Shown: positions 1 through 7,368, numbered from the stretch's first letter. The stretch: 16,846 nt of DNA from Pseudopedobacter saltans (GCA_003241175.1 QFOI01000034.1:1-16846); one strand, 5' to 3'. Notes: a model not told the origin generated them from the sequence alone. Made by a program: numbers and translations.

Positions 1-57
1 TGTTTTTTCCCTAGAAATAAGTTGCTGTAAGTCTTCTATTTTCTTAAAAATTATCAT
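1..57 (-). CDS. panC: Pantothenate synthetase, N-terminal fragment (cut by window edge)
   Basis: Reading leftward from ATG at 57-55, 19 codons stay open to the window edge and give MIIFKKIEDLQQLISREKT. This resembles the start of Bacteroidota PanC proteins, which begin with MII-F followed by an amphipathic helix before the ATP-binding HxGH region; that region lies outside the window. PanC joins pantoate and beta-alanine to pantothenate in the cytoplasm. The gene is divergent from the glycogen-synthase-like gene at 165, an arrangement I recall from other Bacteroidota and which supports the call. Only 19 residues are visible, so the identification rests on the start sequence and the neighbour. 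Confidence 0.55.
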   Translation of the reverse strand, partial: MIIFKKIEDLQQLISREKT

Positions 58-116
58 TTTATACCTCGTCTTTTGGATTGCAATGTTACAATAATATGTA
101 TTCCAATGATTTTCGT

Positions 117-124
117 TAACTTTG
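117..124 (+). promoter_or_regulatory. Bacteroidota -7 box upstream of the glycogen-synthase-like gene
   Basis: TAACTTTG matches the Bacteroidota TAnnTTTG -7 element. It would start transcription near 128, about 36 nt before the ATG at 165. No good TTG is present 19-21 bp upstream, so the -33 half is weak. Confidence 0.45.
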
Positions 125-164
125 CAGCCTGTTTTTTAGGTTAAGAAACGAAATTGGTGGTAGA

Positions 165-986
165 ATGTCTAATACAAAAAAACGAATTTTATTTATAGCA
201 ACGGAAATGTCTCCATATCTGGAACTGACCGAATATGCTGAAGTAATTAACAAACTAGCCATAAAAAGCAATGATGCCGGATATGAAGTTAGGTGTATCA
301 TGCCTCGATTTGGTGTTATCAATGAACGCCGCCATCGTCTACATGAGGTTGTACGATTGTCTGGTATAAATGTATCTGTGGATGGGGATGATTATCCATT
401 GCAGATTAAAGTTGCGTCCCTGCCTAATGCAAGGTTGCAAGTCTACTTCTTGGACAATGAAGATTTTTTCAAAAGAAAATCGCTTTTCCACGATGAAGAA
501 GACAATTGGTTTGAAGACAATGACTTACGTACCGTGTTTTTCTGCAAAGGGGCATTGGAAACTGTTAAAAAATTTGGATGGCCTCCAGACATTATACATT
601 GCAGTGGTTGGATGACGGGCTTGATACCGCTTTATCTGAAAACATCTTACAAGAAAGAACCTGTGTTTGCGCACAGTAAAGTTGTCTATTCTTTGAATCC
701 GACCATTTTTGAAGAAAATTTGGGTAAGGATTTCGTTAAACATGCACATATCTCTTCTGCTATCAAAGTAAAAGATCTTGAACCATTCAAGCCTGCTGAT
801 AACCATAGCTTGTTGCGGGGTGGAGCGACCTATGCTGACGCCGTGGTCTTTGGTTCGGATGAAGTGGATGAAACACTAACCTCTGAATTTTCTAAAGCGA
901 AAGGTAAAAAATTGCTGACTTTTCCTGGTTGGGATAGTGAACTAAATGAGTATATCGATTTGTACAACGATTTAACAGAAGAATAG
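165..986 (+). CDS. Glycogen/starch synthase-like protein, N-terminal (GT5) domain only
   Basis: A 273-aa protein similar over its whole length to the N-terminal domain of GlgA-type glycogen synthases: a first beta strand (KRILFIATEMSPY, residues 6-18), MPRFGVI near residue 46, and a DIIHCSGW segment where GlgA has DIVHAHDW. Complete GlgA is about 480 aa with a second Rossmann domain that carries most of the ADP-glucose site; here that half is absent. The KTGGLADV motif is replaced by LELTEYAEV (residues 19-27). Glycogen synthase activity is therefore doubtful. A role in polysaccharide metabolism is only an inference from the fold. It is divergent from panC. The ATG at 165 lies 41 bp downstream of a -7 box, and no upstream in-frame start is preferable. 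Confidence 0.7.
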   Translation: MSNTKKRILFIATEMSPYLELTEYAEVINKLAIKSNDAGYEVRCIMPRFGVINERRHRLHEVVRLSGINVSVDGDDYPLQIKVASLPNARLQVYFLDNEDFFKRKSLFHDEEDNWFEDNDLRTVFFCKGALETVKKFGWPPDIIHCSGWMTGLIPLYLKTSYKKEPVFAHSKVVYSLNPTIFEENLGKDFVKHAHISSAIKVKDLEPFKPADNHSLLRGGATYADAVVFGSDEVDETLTSEFSKAKGKKLLTFPGWDSELNEYIDLYNDLTEE

Positions 987-992
987 AAAAAT

Positions 993-1022
993 AATTCTAC
1001 TATTTTGGTAGAGTTTTGTTTA
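993..1022 (+). terminator. Weak terminator after the glycogen-synthase-like gene
   Basis: AATTCTAC (993-1000) can pair with GTAGAGTT (1008-1015), one G-U pair included, around a 7-nt loop. The T-rich run that follows is interrupted (TTGTTTATTT). It separates the gene ending at 986 from metK. Confidence 0.4.
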
Positions 1023-1088
1023 TTTGCATTTGTTTGAAAAAATTATTCCATTTAATCCAATAGATTAAGCATTAACATAAAATAGAAT

Positions 1089-2342
1089 ATGTCTTATTTC
1101 TTTACTTCTGAAAGTGTATCAGAAGGTCACCCAGATAAAATAGCAGACCAGATTTCTGATGCTTTGATTGATAATTTTCTTGCTTTTGATCCACAAAGTA
1201 AGGTTGCGTGCGAAACTTTAGTTACTACAGGTCAAGTCATATTGGCTGGAGAGGTCAAGTCCAAAACGTATTTGGATGTTCAGCATATTGCGCGTGAAGT
1301 CATTGCGAAAATTGGCTACACGAAGAGTGAATATATGTTCGATGCCAATAGCTGTGGTATCTTGTCCGCTATTCATGAGCAGTCTGCGGATATCAACCAA
1401 GGTGTAGATCGTGCTAAAAAAGAAGAGCAAGGTGCTGGAGACCAAGGTATGATGTTTGGTTACGCAACCAACGAAACTGAAAATTACATGCCTTTAGCAT
1501 TGGATCTTGCGCATACATTGTTACGCGAACTTTCCGCTATACGTGTTGAAAACAAGGAAATTAAATATTTGCGTCCTGATGCCAAAAGTCAGGTGACATT
1601 GGAATACGATGACAACAATAAACCCGTAAGAATCGATACAATCGTTATCTCAACACAGCATGATGATTTCGATACGGAAGCAAAGATGTTGGCGAAAATA
1701 AGAAAGGACATCATTAATATTTTGGTTCCAAGAGTGATTGCCAAATATCCTCAGTTTGAATCTTTGTTCAACAAAAAGATTACTTACCACATCAACCCAA
1801 CAGGAAAATTTGTTATTGGTGGTCCTCACGGTGATACTGGTTTGACTGGTCGCAAGATTATTGTTGATACTTACGGTGGTAAAGGTGCACACGGTGGTGG
1901 CGCTTTCAGTGGAAAAGATCCAAGTAAAGTGGACCGTTCTGCTGCTTATGCGACTCGCCATATTGCTAAGAACCTAGTTGCTGCGGGTGTCGCAGACGAA
2001 GTATTGGTACAGGTTTCCTATGCAATCGGTGTGGCTGAACCGACTGGAGTTTATGTCAATACTTATGGTACCTCCAAAGTGGAGAAAACAGATGGTGAGA
2101 TCGCTGCGATAGTTAAGGAAGTATTTGATATGCGTCCATATTTCATCGAGAAGCGCCTGAAATTGCGTAACCCGATCTACAGCGAAACGGCTGCATACGG
2201 CCACATGGGAAGAGAAAACAAAACAGTTTCAAAAGTGTTTGTTGCTCCTGATGGTAAAAAGTTGACAAAAGAAGTGGAATTGTTCACTTGGGAAAAACTA
2301 GATTATGTTCCGAAACTTAAAAAGGCATTTGGAATTAAATAA
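1089..2342 (+). CDS. metK: S-adenosylmethionine synthase
   Basis: 417 aa, slightly longer than the usual 380-400 aa. MetK makes S-adenosylmethionine from methionine and ATP in the cytoplasm. Clear family signatures are GHPDK (residues 13-17, ATP binding), GAGDQG (115-120, MetK signature 1) and the glycine-rich GGGAFSGKDPSKVDRSAAY stretch at about 269-287 (signature 2, phosphate binding). All three domains of the family are present and uninterrupted. The ATG at 1089 places GHPDK at the expected position. The gene is probably monocistronic, with a weak terminator before it and a strong one after it. I find no convincing TAnnTTTG box in the 100-bp upstream gap and no recognisable SAM riboswitch. 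Confidence 0.97.
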   Translation: MSYFFTSESVSEGHPDKIADQISDALIDNFLAFDPQSKVACETLVTTGQVILAGEVKSKTYLDVQHIAREVIAKIGYTKSEYMFDANSCGILSAIHEQSADINQGVDRAKKEEQGAGDQGMMFGYATNETENYMPLALDLAHTLLRELSAIRVENKEIKYLRPDAKSQVTLEYDDNNKPVRIDTIVISTQHDDFDTEAKMLAKIRKDIINILVPRVIAKYPQFESLFNKKITYHINPTGKFVIGGPHGDTGLTGRKIIVDTYGGKGAHGGGAFSGKDPSKVDRSAAYATRHIAKNLVAAGVADEVLVQVSYAIGVAEPTGVYVNTYGTSKVEKTDGEIAAIVKEVFDMRPYFIEKRLKLRNPIYSETAAYGHMGRENKTVSKVFVAPDGKKLTKEVELFTWEKLDYVPKLKKAFGIK

Positions 2343-2368
2343 TTGACAATTAGTGATTATGATACTAG

Positions 2369-2397
2369 AAAAAACCTTCCATTGAGAAGGTTTTTTT
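2369..2397 (+). terminator. Rho-independent terminator of metK
   Basis: The A-run plus CCTTC (2369-2379) pairs with GAAGG plus a T-run (2386-2396) around the loop CATTGA, and the arm runs straight into seven T residues. It lies 27 bp after the metK stop. Confidence 0.85.
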
Positions 2398-2455
2398 GTT
2401 AATAGGAATTTTGGTAATTTTATTAGGGAAATACAACAACAGAAAGGAATAGTAT

Positions 2456-3016
2456 ATGCAGGATATAGAACCATTTTATAATTGGAGACATTTGTACACA
2501 GCAGAAGAGGATGCACGCAGTCCATTTTTTGGAAGGGAGTATAGTGAGTTTGAATATTCACAGACGATTTACAACTATTACATTCATCCACAGTGGGATG
2601 AGTTCGGGAGTAGGACGCTTTACATGAAAGTGTTGTTTGTAGACTATGAAATCGGTTTTGCCATAATAGAATTGATAGGAGAGTGGAACGATGCCATAGA
2701 AGACGACATTATGACTATGAAAAGAGAAATCATAGACAATATGGAATCGAATGGTATTAAATATTTCATTTTGATTGGAGAGAATGTTTTGAATTTTCAT
2801 AGTGGAGATGCAGATTACTATGAAGAGTGGTACGACGAAGTCTCGGAGGAAAATGGTTGGATCGTTTTGGTCAATATGCCAGAATCTTCATTACATGACT
2901 TTAAACAAAAGAAACTGCAATACTATATTGAACTAATGAATATTGAAAACTGGAGAGTCTACAAACCTGAACATTTGTTTCAGTTAATAGACGAAAAGAT
3001 ATCAAAAAGGCTGTAA
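2456..3016 (+). CDS. Conserved protein of unknown function, 186 aa
   Basis: An acidic cytoplasmic protein with no signal peptide or membrane segment. I do not recognise a named domain, but the text resembles uncharacterised proteins I associate with Chitinophagaceae. Visible features: a Tyr/Trp-rich N-terminus (FYNWRHLY at residues 7-14), HPQWDEFGS at 44-52, GEWNDAIEDD at about 75-84, and a hydrophobic strand followed by Glu/Asn (IKYFILIGEN, 101-110), with ENGWIVLVNMPES at 132-144. The alternating strands and helices suggest a small alpha/beta fold. AAAGG lies about 10 nt before the ATG. It lies 48 bp upstream of the DUF2851 gene and may be cotranscribed with it. Confidence 0.75.
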   Translation: MQDIEPFYNWRHLYTAEEDARSPFFGREYSEFEYSQTIYNYYIHPQWDEFGSRTLYMKVLFVDYEIGFAIIELIGEWNDAIEDDIMTMKREIIDNMESNGIKYFILIGENVLNFHSGDADYYEEWYDEVSEENGWIVLVNMPESSLHDFKQKKLQYYIELMNIENWRVYKPEHLFQLIDEKISKRL

Positions 3017-3064
3017 ACTTTTTTGGATTTCATTGCCTGACCAACTATAAAACTAACTGACCTT

Positions 3065-4339
3065 ATGAATGAAAAACTGCTTCATTTTATTTGGAGGTAT
3101 CAATATTTCCAAATAGCCAATATGGAAACTACAAACGGCGAATTGCTTGCCATTGCCCATCCTGGACTATACAATAATCATCAAGGTCCGGACTTCCTTC
3201 AGGGCAAAATAAAAATAGGAAAAACTATATTGGTCGGTAATATTGAACTTCATGTCAAAACTTCTGACTGGGATGCACATCAACATAGCAATGACATAAA
3301 TTACGACAATATAATTTTGCATGTTGTATGGCTGCATGACAAAGAGATAGATAGCCGCCATCCATTTGCTACACTGGAGCTGCAACATTACGTACCAAAG
3401 GTTTTGTTGGAAAAATATAATTATCTGCAAAACCTTTCACCTAAATTTATTGCCTGTCAAGATTCACTTCCTGTATTGTCCGAACTGAGTTGGACTAATT
3501 GGAAAGAGCGTTTGGGCGTTGAGCGATTAAAGAGAAAGACCGTTGCCATATTGGAAAGCCTTGTGAGATACAAAGGAGATTGGGCTTCCGTTTTTTGGGA
3601 AGAAATTGCAGCAGGTTTTGGTACAAAAGTCAATACGGAGTGTTTTAGGCAAATGGCGGCCTCTGTTCCCATGTCAATCATACGCAGGCAACGAGAGAAT
3701 TTGTTGGTATTAGAAGCTATATTGTTTGGGCAGTTGGGCTTACTGGATCGAGCATTTGAAGAGTCATATCCTAAACAACTTCAAAAGGAATATCTGTATC
3801 AAAAACAAAAATATGCATTGAAAAAGGTATCCACACCTTTGGCCTTTTTGCGTATGCATCCGCGTAATTTTCCAACAATACGTTTAGCACAACTAGCTAT
3901 GTTGTTACATCGTTCAGAACATTTATTTACCAAAGTGATAAGTACGGATTCTCTGGAAGAACTAAGTAGTTTGTTTGAGGTCGCTGCACAGTCCTATTGG
4001 GATAATCATTTTGTTTTGGATAAGGTTTCTGATCAATACAGTCCAAAACAAATCGGCAATTCAATGCTGAGTATTTTACTAATTAATTGCGTTGTTCCTA
4101 TGGTATTTGCTTATGGTAAATACCATCAAGACGAAGGACTACAGGAAAAAGCTTTAAATTGGTTATCGCAAATAGGTCCAGAAGATAACAAGATTATCAA
4201 ATTGTGGAAACAGCATGGAATCTCCAGTCGCAATGCTCTAGAATCTCAGTCACTGTTAGAGTTGTATCGACATTATTGTGAACCTAAAAAGTGCCTGTCT
4301 TGCAATGTAGGGATAAAGTATTTGAATATAGGAGGGTAA
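3065..4339 (+). CDS. DUF2851 family protein
   Basis: 424 aa, full length for the family. Residues 1-100 carry the family's hallmark: the opening LLHFIWRYQYF, then HPGLYNNHQGPDF (32-44), VGNIELHVKTSDW (57-69) and YDNIILHVVW (80-89). The D43 ... E61-x-H63/K65 spacing in a strand-rich region resembles a PD-(D/E)xK nuclease core; this is my inference, not a demonstrated function. The C-terminus has three clustered cysteines (C405, C410, C413), which could bind metal with C131 or another residue. There is no signal peptide. It follows the 186-aa unknown by 48 bp and converges on ndk. The biological role of the family is unknown to me. Confidence 0.88.
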   Translation: MNEKLLHFIWRYQYFQIANMETTNGELLAIAHPGLYNNHQGPDFLQGKIKIGKTILVGNIELHVKTSDWDAHQHSNDINYDNIILHVVWLHDKEIDSRHPFATLELQHYVPKVLLEKYNYLQNLSPKFIACQDSLPVLSELSWTNWKERLGVERLKRKTVAILESLVRYKGDWASVFWEEIAAGFGTKVNTECFRQMAASVPMSIIRRQRENLLVLEAILFGQLGLLDRAFEESYPKQLQKEYLYQKQKYALKKVSTPLAFLRMHPRNFPTIRLAQLAMLLHRSEHLFTKVISTDSLEELSSLFEVAAQSYWDNHFVLDKVSDQYSPKQIGNSMLSILLINCVVPMVFAYGKYHQDEGLQEKALNWLSQIGPEDNKIIKLWKQHGISSRNALESQSLLELYRHYCEPKKCLSCNVGIKYLNIGG

Positions 4340-4349
4340 TAAAAATATC

Positions 4350-4380
4350 AAAAAAACCTCTGCAAAAGTTGCAAAGGTTT
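4350..4380 (-). terminator. Terminator of ndk, possibly bidirectional
   Basis: AAACCT-C-TGCAA (4354-4365) pairs with TTGCA-A-AGGTTT (4369-4380), giving 11 paired bases, one mismatch and a 3-nt loop. Read leftward, the hairpin runs into at least six T residues, so it best fits ndk. Rightward from the DUF2851 gene the T-tract is short (GGTTTCTG), so it would be weaker in that direction. Confidence 0.75.
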
Positions 4381-4411
4381 CTGTGTATTGACTTTTTAAA
4401 ACGTTGGACGT

Positions 4412-4828
4412 TTAGAATCTTTCCAATCTGGAAAAGAAGAAATCGCCTTCGATTTTAGCGTTTTCATCACTATCACTTCCGTGAACAGCATTTTCTCCAA
4501 TAGAAGATGCAAAGTTTTTACGGATAGTACCTTCAGCTGCTTCAGCAGGATTTGTTGCTCCGATCAAAGTACGGAATTCTGCTACTGCATTTTCTTTTTC
4601 CAATATAGCTGCGATGATAGGACCACTGCTCATAAAGTCAACCAGTTCGCCGTAAAAAGGGCGTTCTTTGTGTACTTCGTAGAATGCTCCCGCCTGATCT
4701 GTTGTTAATTTTGTCCATTTCAAAGCGACTACTTTGAAACCAGCTTTGATGATTTGATCCAAGATTGCACCAGTATGTCCTTTGGATGTAGCATCTGGTT
4801 TGATCATTGTAAATGTTCTGTTGCTCAT
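4412..4828 (-). CDS. ndk: Nucleoside diphosphate kinase
   Basis: 138 aa, the normal length. Ndk transfers the gamma-phosphate between nucleoside triphosphates and diphosphates through a phosphohistidine. The start MSNRTFTMIKPDA and the active-site stretch NAVHGSDS (H116 is the phosphorylated histidine) are both present, and R/K/N residues of the nucleotide site are conserved. An in-frame ATG at 4855 would add nine residues (MHLKIKKPH), but it lies inside the -7 box at 4853-4860 and could not be transcribed from that promoter, so I chose 4828. Convergent with the DUF2851 gene and divergent from the DHH phosphoesterase gene. Confidence 0.95.
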   Translation of the reverse strand: MSNRTFTMIKPDATSKGHTGAILDQIIKAGFKVVALKWTKLTTDQAGAFYEVHKERPFYGELVDFMSSGPIIAAILEKENAVAEFRTLIGATNPAEAAEGTIRKNFASSIGENAVHGSDSDENAKIEGDFFFSRLERF

Positions 4829-4852
4829 ATGAGGCTTTTTGATTTTGAGGTG

Positions 4853-4883
4853 CAAAAATAGGCATTGAGAAAGGAATACGCAA
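4853..4883 (-). promoter_or_regulatory. Bacteroidota-type promoter of ndk
   Basis: On the minus strand: TTG (4883-4881), a 20-bp spacer, then TATTTTTG (4860-4853), a perfect TAnnTTTG -7 box. Expected transcription start is near 4848, giving a leader of about 20 nt before the ATG at 4828. Confidence 0.7.
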
Positions 4884-4923
4884 TCGTATTTGCATTATTT
4901 TATAATAACATACACAAAAAATA

Positions 4924-4955
4924 TTTGACGATATAAACTGAAAAGTTGACTTTTG
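4924..4955 (+). promoter_or_regulatory. nrnA: Bacteroidota-type promoter of the DHH phosphoesterase gene
   Basis: TTTG (4924-4927), a 20-bp spacer, then GACTTTTG (4948-4955), which matches TAnnTTTG at all but the first T. Transcription would start near 4959-4961, only a few bases before the ATG at 4964. Confidence 0.55.
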
Positions 4956-4963
4956 CGCTTTCT

Positions 4964-5989
4964 ATGGAGGCTATTACAGAATTTTATCCCTTTTTGTCTA
5001 CACCCAAAAATGTGGTGATTACCATGCATCAAAAACCCGATGGGGATGCTTTGGGTTCTACATTGGGATTGTCTTTTTTCCTAAAGAAACTCGGGTTTGG
5101 TGTCAAGGTCATTGCACCCACGAATTGGGCTAGTTTTCTCAATTGGTTACCAGGATGCAAAGATGTTATTGATTATGAAGCCAATCTGGCGCTATCGGAA
5201 ACCTTGGTTAACGATGCCGATTATTTATTTTGTCTTGATTTCAATGTCTTTAGCCGAACAAGGAATTTAGCACCTATCTTAGAAAAAAGTACAGCTGTTA
5301 AGATATTGATAGACCATCACGAAGAGCCTCAAAAAGAAGCTTTCCAATATGGTGTTAGCAATACTCAAAAAAGCTCGACTTGTGAGATGGTCTATGATTT
5401 CATCTCTGATGCTGGTTACGCGTATATGATAGATTTGGATATTGCCACATGTCTTTATACTGGAATTATGACGGATACGGGTTCTTTCCGTTTTCCGTCT
5501 ACGAAGGCAAGCGTCCATCAGATTATTACCCATTTCAAACAACTTGGATTAAAACATACGCAAATACATGAGCGTATATACGATAGTTTTAGAGAAACGA
5601 GGTTACGTTTTCTAGGAAATGCTTTGTTGAATCGGATGGAAGTATTGTATCAATACAATACCGCCATAATGATCATTCCTCGTTCAGATTTGGTTCATTT
5701 CAATACGCAAACGGGAGATACGGAAGGATTAGTAAATTATATGTTAGCTTTGGAGGGAATCAAGTTTGCGGCGATTGTTATCGATAGAGAGGAAAATGCA
5801 CGGAAATGGAGTTTTAGGAGTAAAGGGGCGTTTGATGTAAACAAGTTCGCTCGCAACCATTTTAGTGGAGGAGGACATAAAAATGCCGCAGGAGGATTTA
5901 GTTCGGAACCTCTAGAGGACACAGTCAAAAAATTCAAAAACGTCTTGAATGAATACGAAAAAGAATTGGCTGTTCCTTATGAATATTAA
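4964..5989 (+). CDS. nrnA: DHH/DHHA1 family phosphoesterase (NrnA-type oligoribonuclease / pAp phosphatase)
   Basis: 341 aa from the ATG at 4964. An in-frame TTG at 4946 would extend it by six residues but sits in the promoter spacer. Members degrade short RNA oligomers and/or dephosphorylate pAp using two Mn ions. The DHH domain shows DGDALGS (residues 26-32), CLDFN near 91, the namesake IDHHEEP (DHH at 117-119) and TGIMTDTGSFRF (166-177). The DHHA1 substrate-binding domain ends with GGGHKNAAGG (302-311). The order and spacing fit the NrnA family. Which of the two activities dominates cannot be read from the sequence. It is divergent from ndk. The FKBP gene follows after 51 bp without an obvious terminator and may be cotranscribed. 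Confidence 0.9.
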   Translation: MEAITEFYPFLSTPKNVVITMHQKPDGDALGSTLGLSFFLKKLGFGVKVIAPTNWASFLNWLPGCKDVIDYEANLALSETLVNDADYLFCLDFNVFSRTRNLAPILEKSTAVKILIDHHEEPQKEAFQYGVSNTQKSSTCEMVYDFISDAGYAYMIDLDIATCLYTGIMTDTGSFRFPSTKASVHQIITHFKQLGLKHTQIHERIYDSFRETRLRFLGNALLNRMEVLYQYNTAIMIIPRSDLVHFNTQTGDTEGLVNYMLALEGIKFAAIVIDREENARKWSFRSKGAFDVNKFARNHFSGGGHKNAAGGFSSEPLEDTVKKFKNVLNEYEKELAVPYEY

Positions 5990-6040
5990 TAGTGAAAAAG
6001 TAAATAAAGTAATAACAAACATTAAAACAAACGTCTAATA

Positions 6041-7072
6041 ATGAGACAATTATTATCTGGGTGTGTGGTAGCAATCGCTGTCCTATTCTGTTCCTGCCAA
6101 GGAAACTACAAAAAGACCAAAGATGGTCTTGAATACAAAATCTTCGCTGGGAAAGACCAGAAAGACTCTACCTTCAAGGCAGGGGATTTCGTCAAGTTCA
6201 ATATAGAATATAGCATCAAAAGAAAAGGTAAAAAAGACACTTTGATCTATTCTACTTACGGTGAGATGCCTCAGTTCGGAAGAGTGGATACAGCAAGTCA
6301 CAATGACATGAACTTCACAGAGTTGTTCCCACTGATGAGAGTAGGAGACAGTGCGGAATTTAAAGTGAACGTTGATACTTTAATTAAGAGAAACTTGATT
6401 CAAGAAAATCCGATGTTCCCTAAAGGCTCATTGATCGTAGGTAAAATGTCTGTTATTGAAAAATTCAAAACAGAAGCTGAAGTATATCCAGCTATTGCAA
6501 AAGAGGTTGGACTTGAAAAAGGCCGTGAAATGGCGACTGTCCAAAAATATTTAAAAGATAAGAACCTAACTGCACAGATGACAAAAGACAGTGTATTCGT
6601 TGTCTTGGAAAATGCAGGCGATCAAGCAGCTAAGGCAGATTCTGGTCTTCAAGTTTCTGTAAAATACAAAGGAACTTTGATGAAAACAGATTCTATCTTC
6701 GATACGAATATGGACAAATCAAAAGGACATGATCAACCAATGGACATCGTATTGGGACAACACATGGTTATACCAGGTTGGGAATCCGGTTTGAAAATGT
6801 TTGGTAAAGGTGGTAAAGGAAAAATTATCGTACCTGCTTTCATGGGATATGGTCCACAAGGTGGTGGCGGTGCAATACCTCCAAATGCTAACTTGGTGTT
6901 CGATGTAGAAGTTTTGGATGTGAGAAAACCAGATCCTAAAGCGGCTCAAGCTCCAGCAGGAGGTCAGCAGATTGATCCAGAAACTTTGAAAAAATTACAA
7001 GAGCAAATGAAAGCGCAACAAGCACAGAAAGGTGAAGGTGCTAAAACTGCAGCTCCCGCAACGCCTAAATAG
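6041..7072 (+). CDS. FKBP-type peptidyl-prolyl isomerase, lipoprotein with two FKBP-like domains
   Basis: 343 aa. Residues 1-18 form a lipoprotein signal peptide with lipobox FCS-C19, so the mature protein is lipid-anchored and periplasmic or outer-membrane associated. The residues after C19 (QGNYKK) are not acidic, so I see no Bacteroidota surface-export signal. Residues 25-135 look like a degenerate FKBP domain (KAGDFVKFNIEYSI; MRVGDSAEFKV). Residues about 200-297 are a canonical FKBP domain with VSVKYKGTL, VIPGWESGL (243-251), GKIIVPAFMGYG and IPPNANLVFDVEVLDV. The last 45 residues are low-complexity Ala/Gln/Lys. It isomerises X-Pro bonds, probably assisting folding of envelope proteins. 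A strong terminator follows. Confidence 0.92.
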   Translation: MRQLLSGCVVAIAVLFCSCQGNYKKTKDGLEYKIFAGKDQKDSTFKAGDFVKFNIEYSIKRKGKKDTLIYSTYGEMPQFGRVDTASHNDMNFTELFPLMRVGDSAEFKVNVDTLIKRNLIQENPMFPKGSLIVGKMSVIEKFKTEAEVYPAIAKEVGLEKGREMATVQKYLKDKNLTAQMTKDSVFVVLENAGDQAAKADSGLQVSVKYKGTLMKTDSIFDTNMDKSKGHDQPMDIVLGQHMVIPGWESGLKMFGKGGKGKIIVPAFMGYGPQGGGGAIPPNANLVFDVEVLDVRKPDPKAAQAPAGGQQIDPETLKKLQEQMKAQQAQKGEGAKTAAPATPK

Positions 7073-7096
7073 TTTCCAACCGAAATAAATAAAACT

Positions 7097-7126
7097 AAAA
7101 GTTCCGCCAAAGGCGGAACTTTTTTA
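7097..7126 (+). terminator. Strong rho-independent terminator of the FKBP gene
   Basis: AAAAGTTCCGCC (7097-7108) pairs perfectly with GGCGGAACTTTT (7112-7123) around an AAA loop, followed by further T residues. With A-runs on one side and T-runs on the other, it should work in both directions. Confidence 0.93.
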
Positions 7127-7164
7127 TAAGTGTCAGTTTTAATTATAGAAATAAATATCTTTAT

Positions 7165-7257
7165 AAAAAGCAAGCAATCGAATACGGCACTGTACAATCA
7201 TACATTCGTTAGAGGCCCATTTCAGTCGTCGATTATCTCGACAGCGGGACAAATATA
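7165..7257 (-). ncRNA. Possible small structured RNA, minus strand
   Basis: In an otherwise AT-rich gap, about 80 bp are clearly richer in G+C. On the minus strand they are preceded by TATATTTG (7257-7250), a perfect -7 box, with TTTG 22 bp further upstream (7283-7280). The transcript would begin near 7245. It contains GTCGA/TCGAC (7242-7238 with 7232-7228), which closes a 5-nt loop, and CGAAT/ATTCG (7208-7204 with 7183-7179), and it ends near a run of five T at 7169-7165. The hairpin ahead of that T-run is weak. No match to tmRNA, SRP, RNase P or tRNA is visible. The only reading frames are tiny. This is a candidate, not an identification. Confidence 0.25.
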
Positions 7258-7308
7258 GAACAATTTTATTTAATACTAACAAATGTTCATTTTTATTTTT
7301 AAAAAAAA

Positions 7309-7340
7309 TTTGTGATTTAATTTTTTGCACATTACTTTTG
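7309..7340 (+). promoter_or_regulatory. Promoter of the pheA leader / aromatic operon
   Basis: TTTG (7309-7312), a 20-bp spacer, then TACTTTTG (7333-7340), a perfect match to the Bacteroidota -33/-7 pattern. Transcription should start near 7344-7346, about 24 nt before the leader-peptide ATG and about 170 nt before pheA, so the whole attenuator is in the transcript. Confidence 0.8.
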
Positions 7341-7368
7341 TGGTGCCTATTAATGAAGGCGTTAAAAA

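Noticed and set aside
987..1088. A SAM riboswitch upstream of metK
   Set aside because: Apart from the weak hairpin at 993-1015 the gap is AT-rich, and I see no conserved SAM-I or SAM-II core or second terminator before metK.
7140..7260. A tRNA gene or attachment-site remnant in the GC-richer island before pheA
   Set aside because: No T-arm (GGTTCGAATCC-like), no acceptor-stem pairing and no CCA end could be found on either strand, and no integrase lies nearby.
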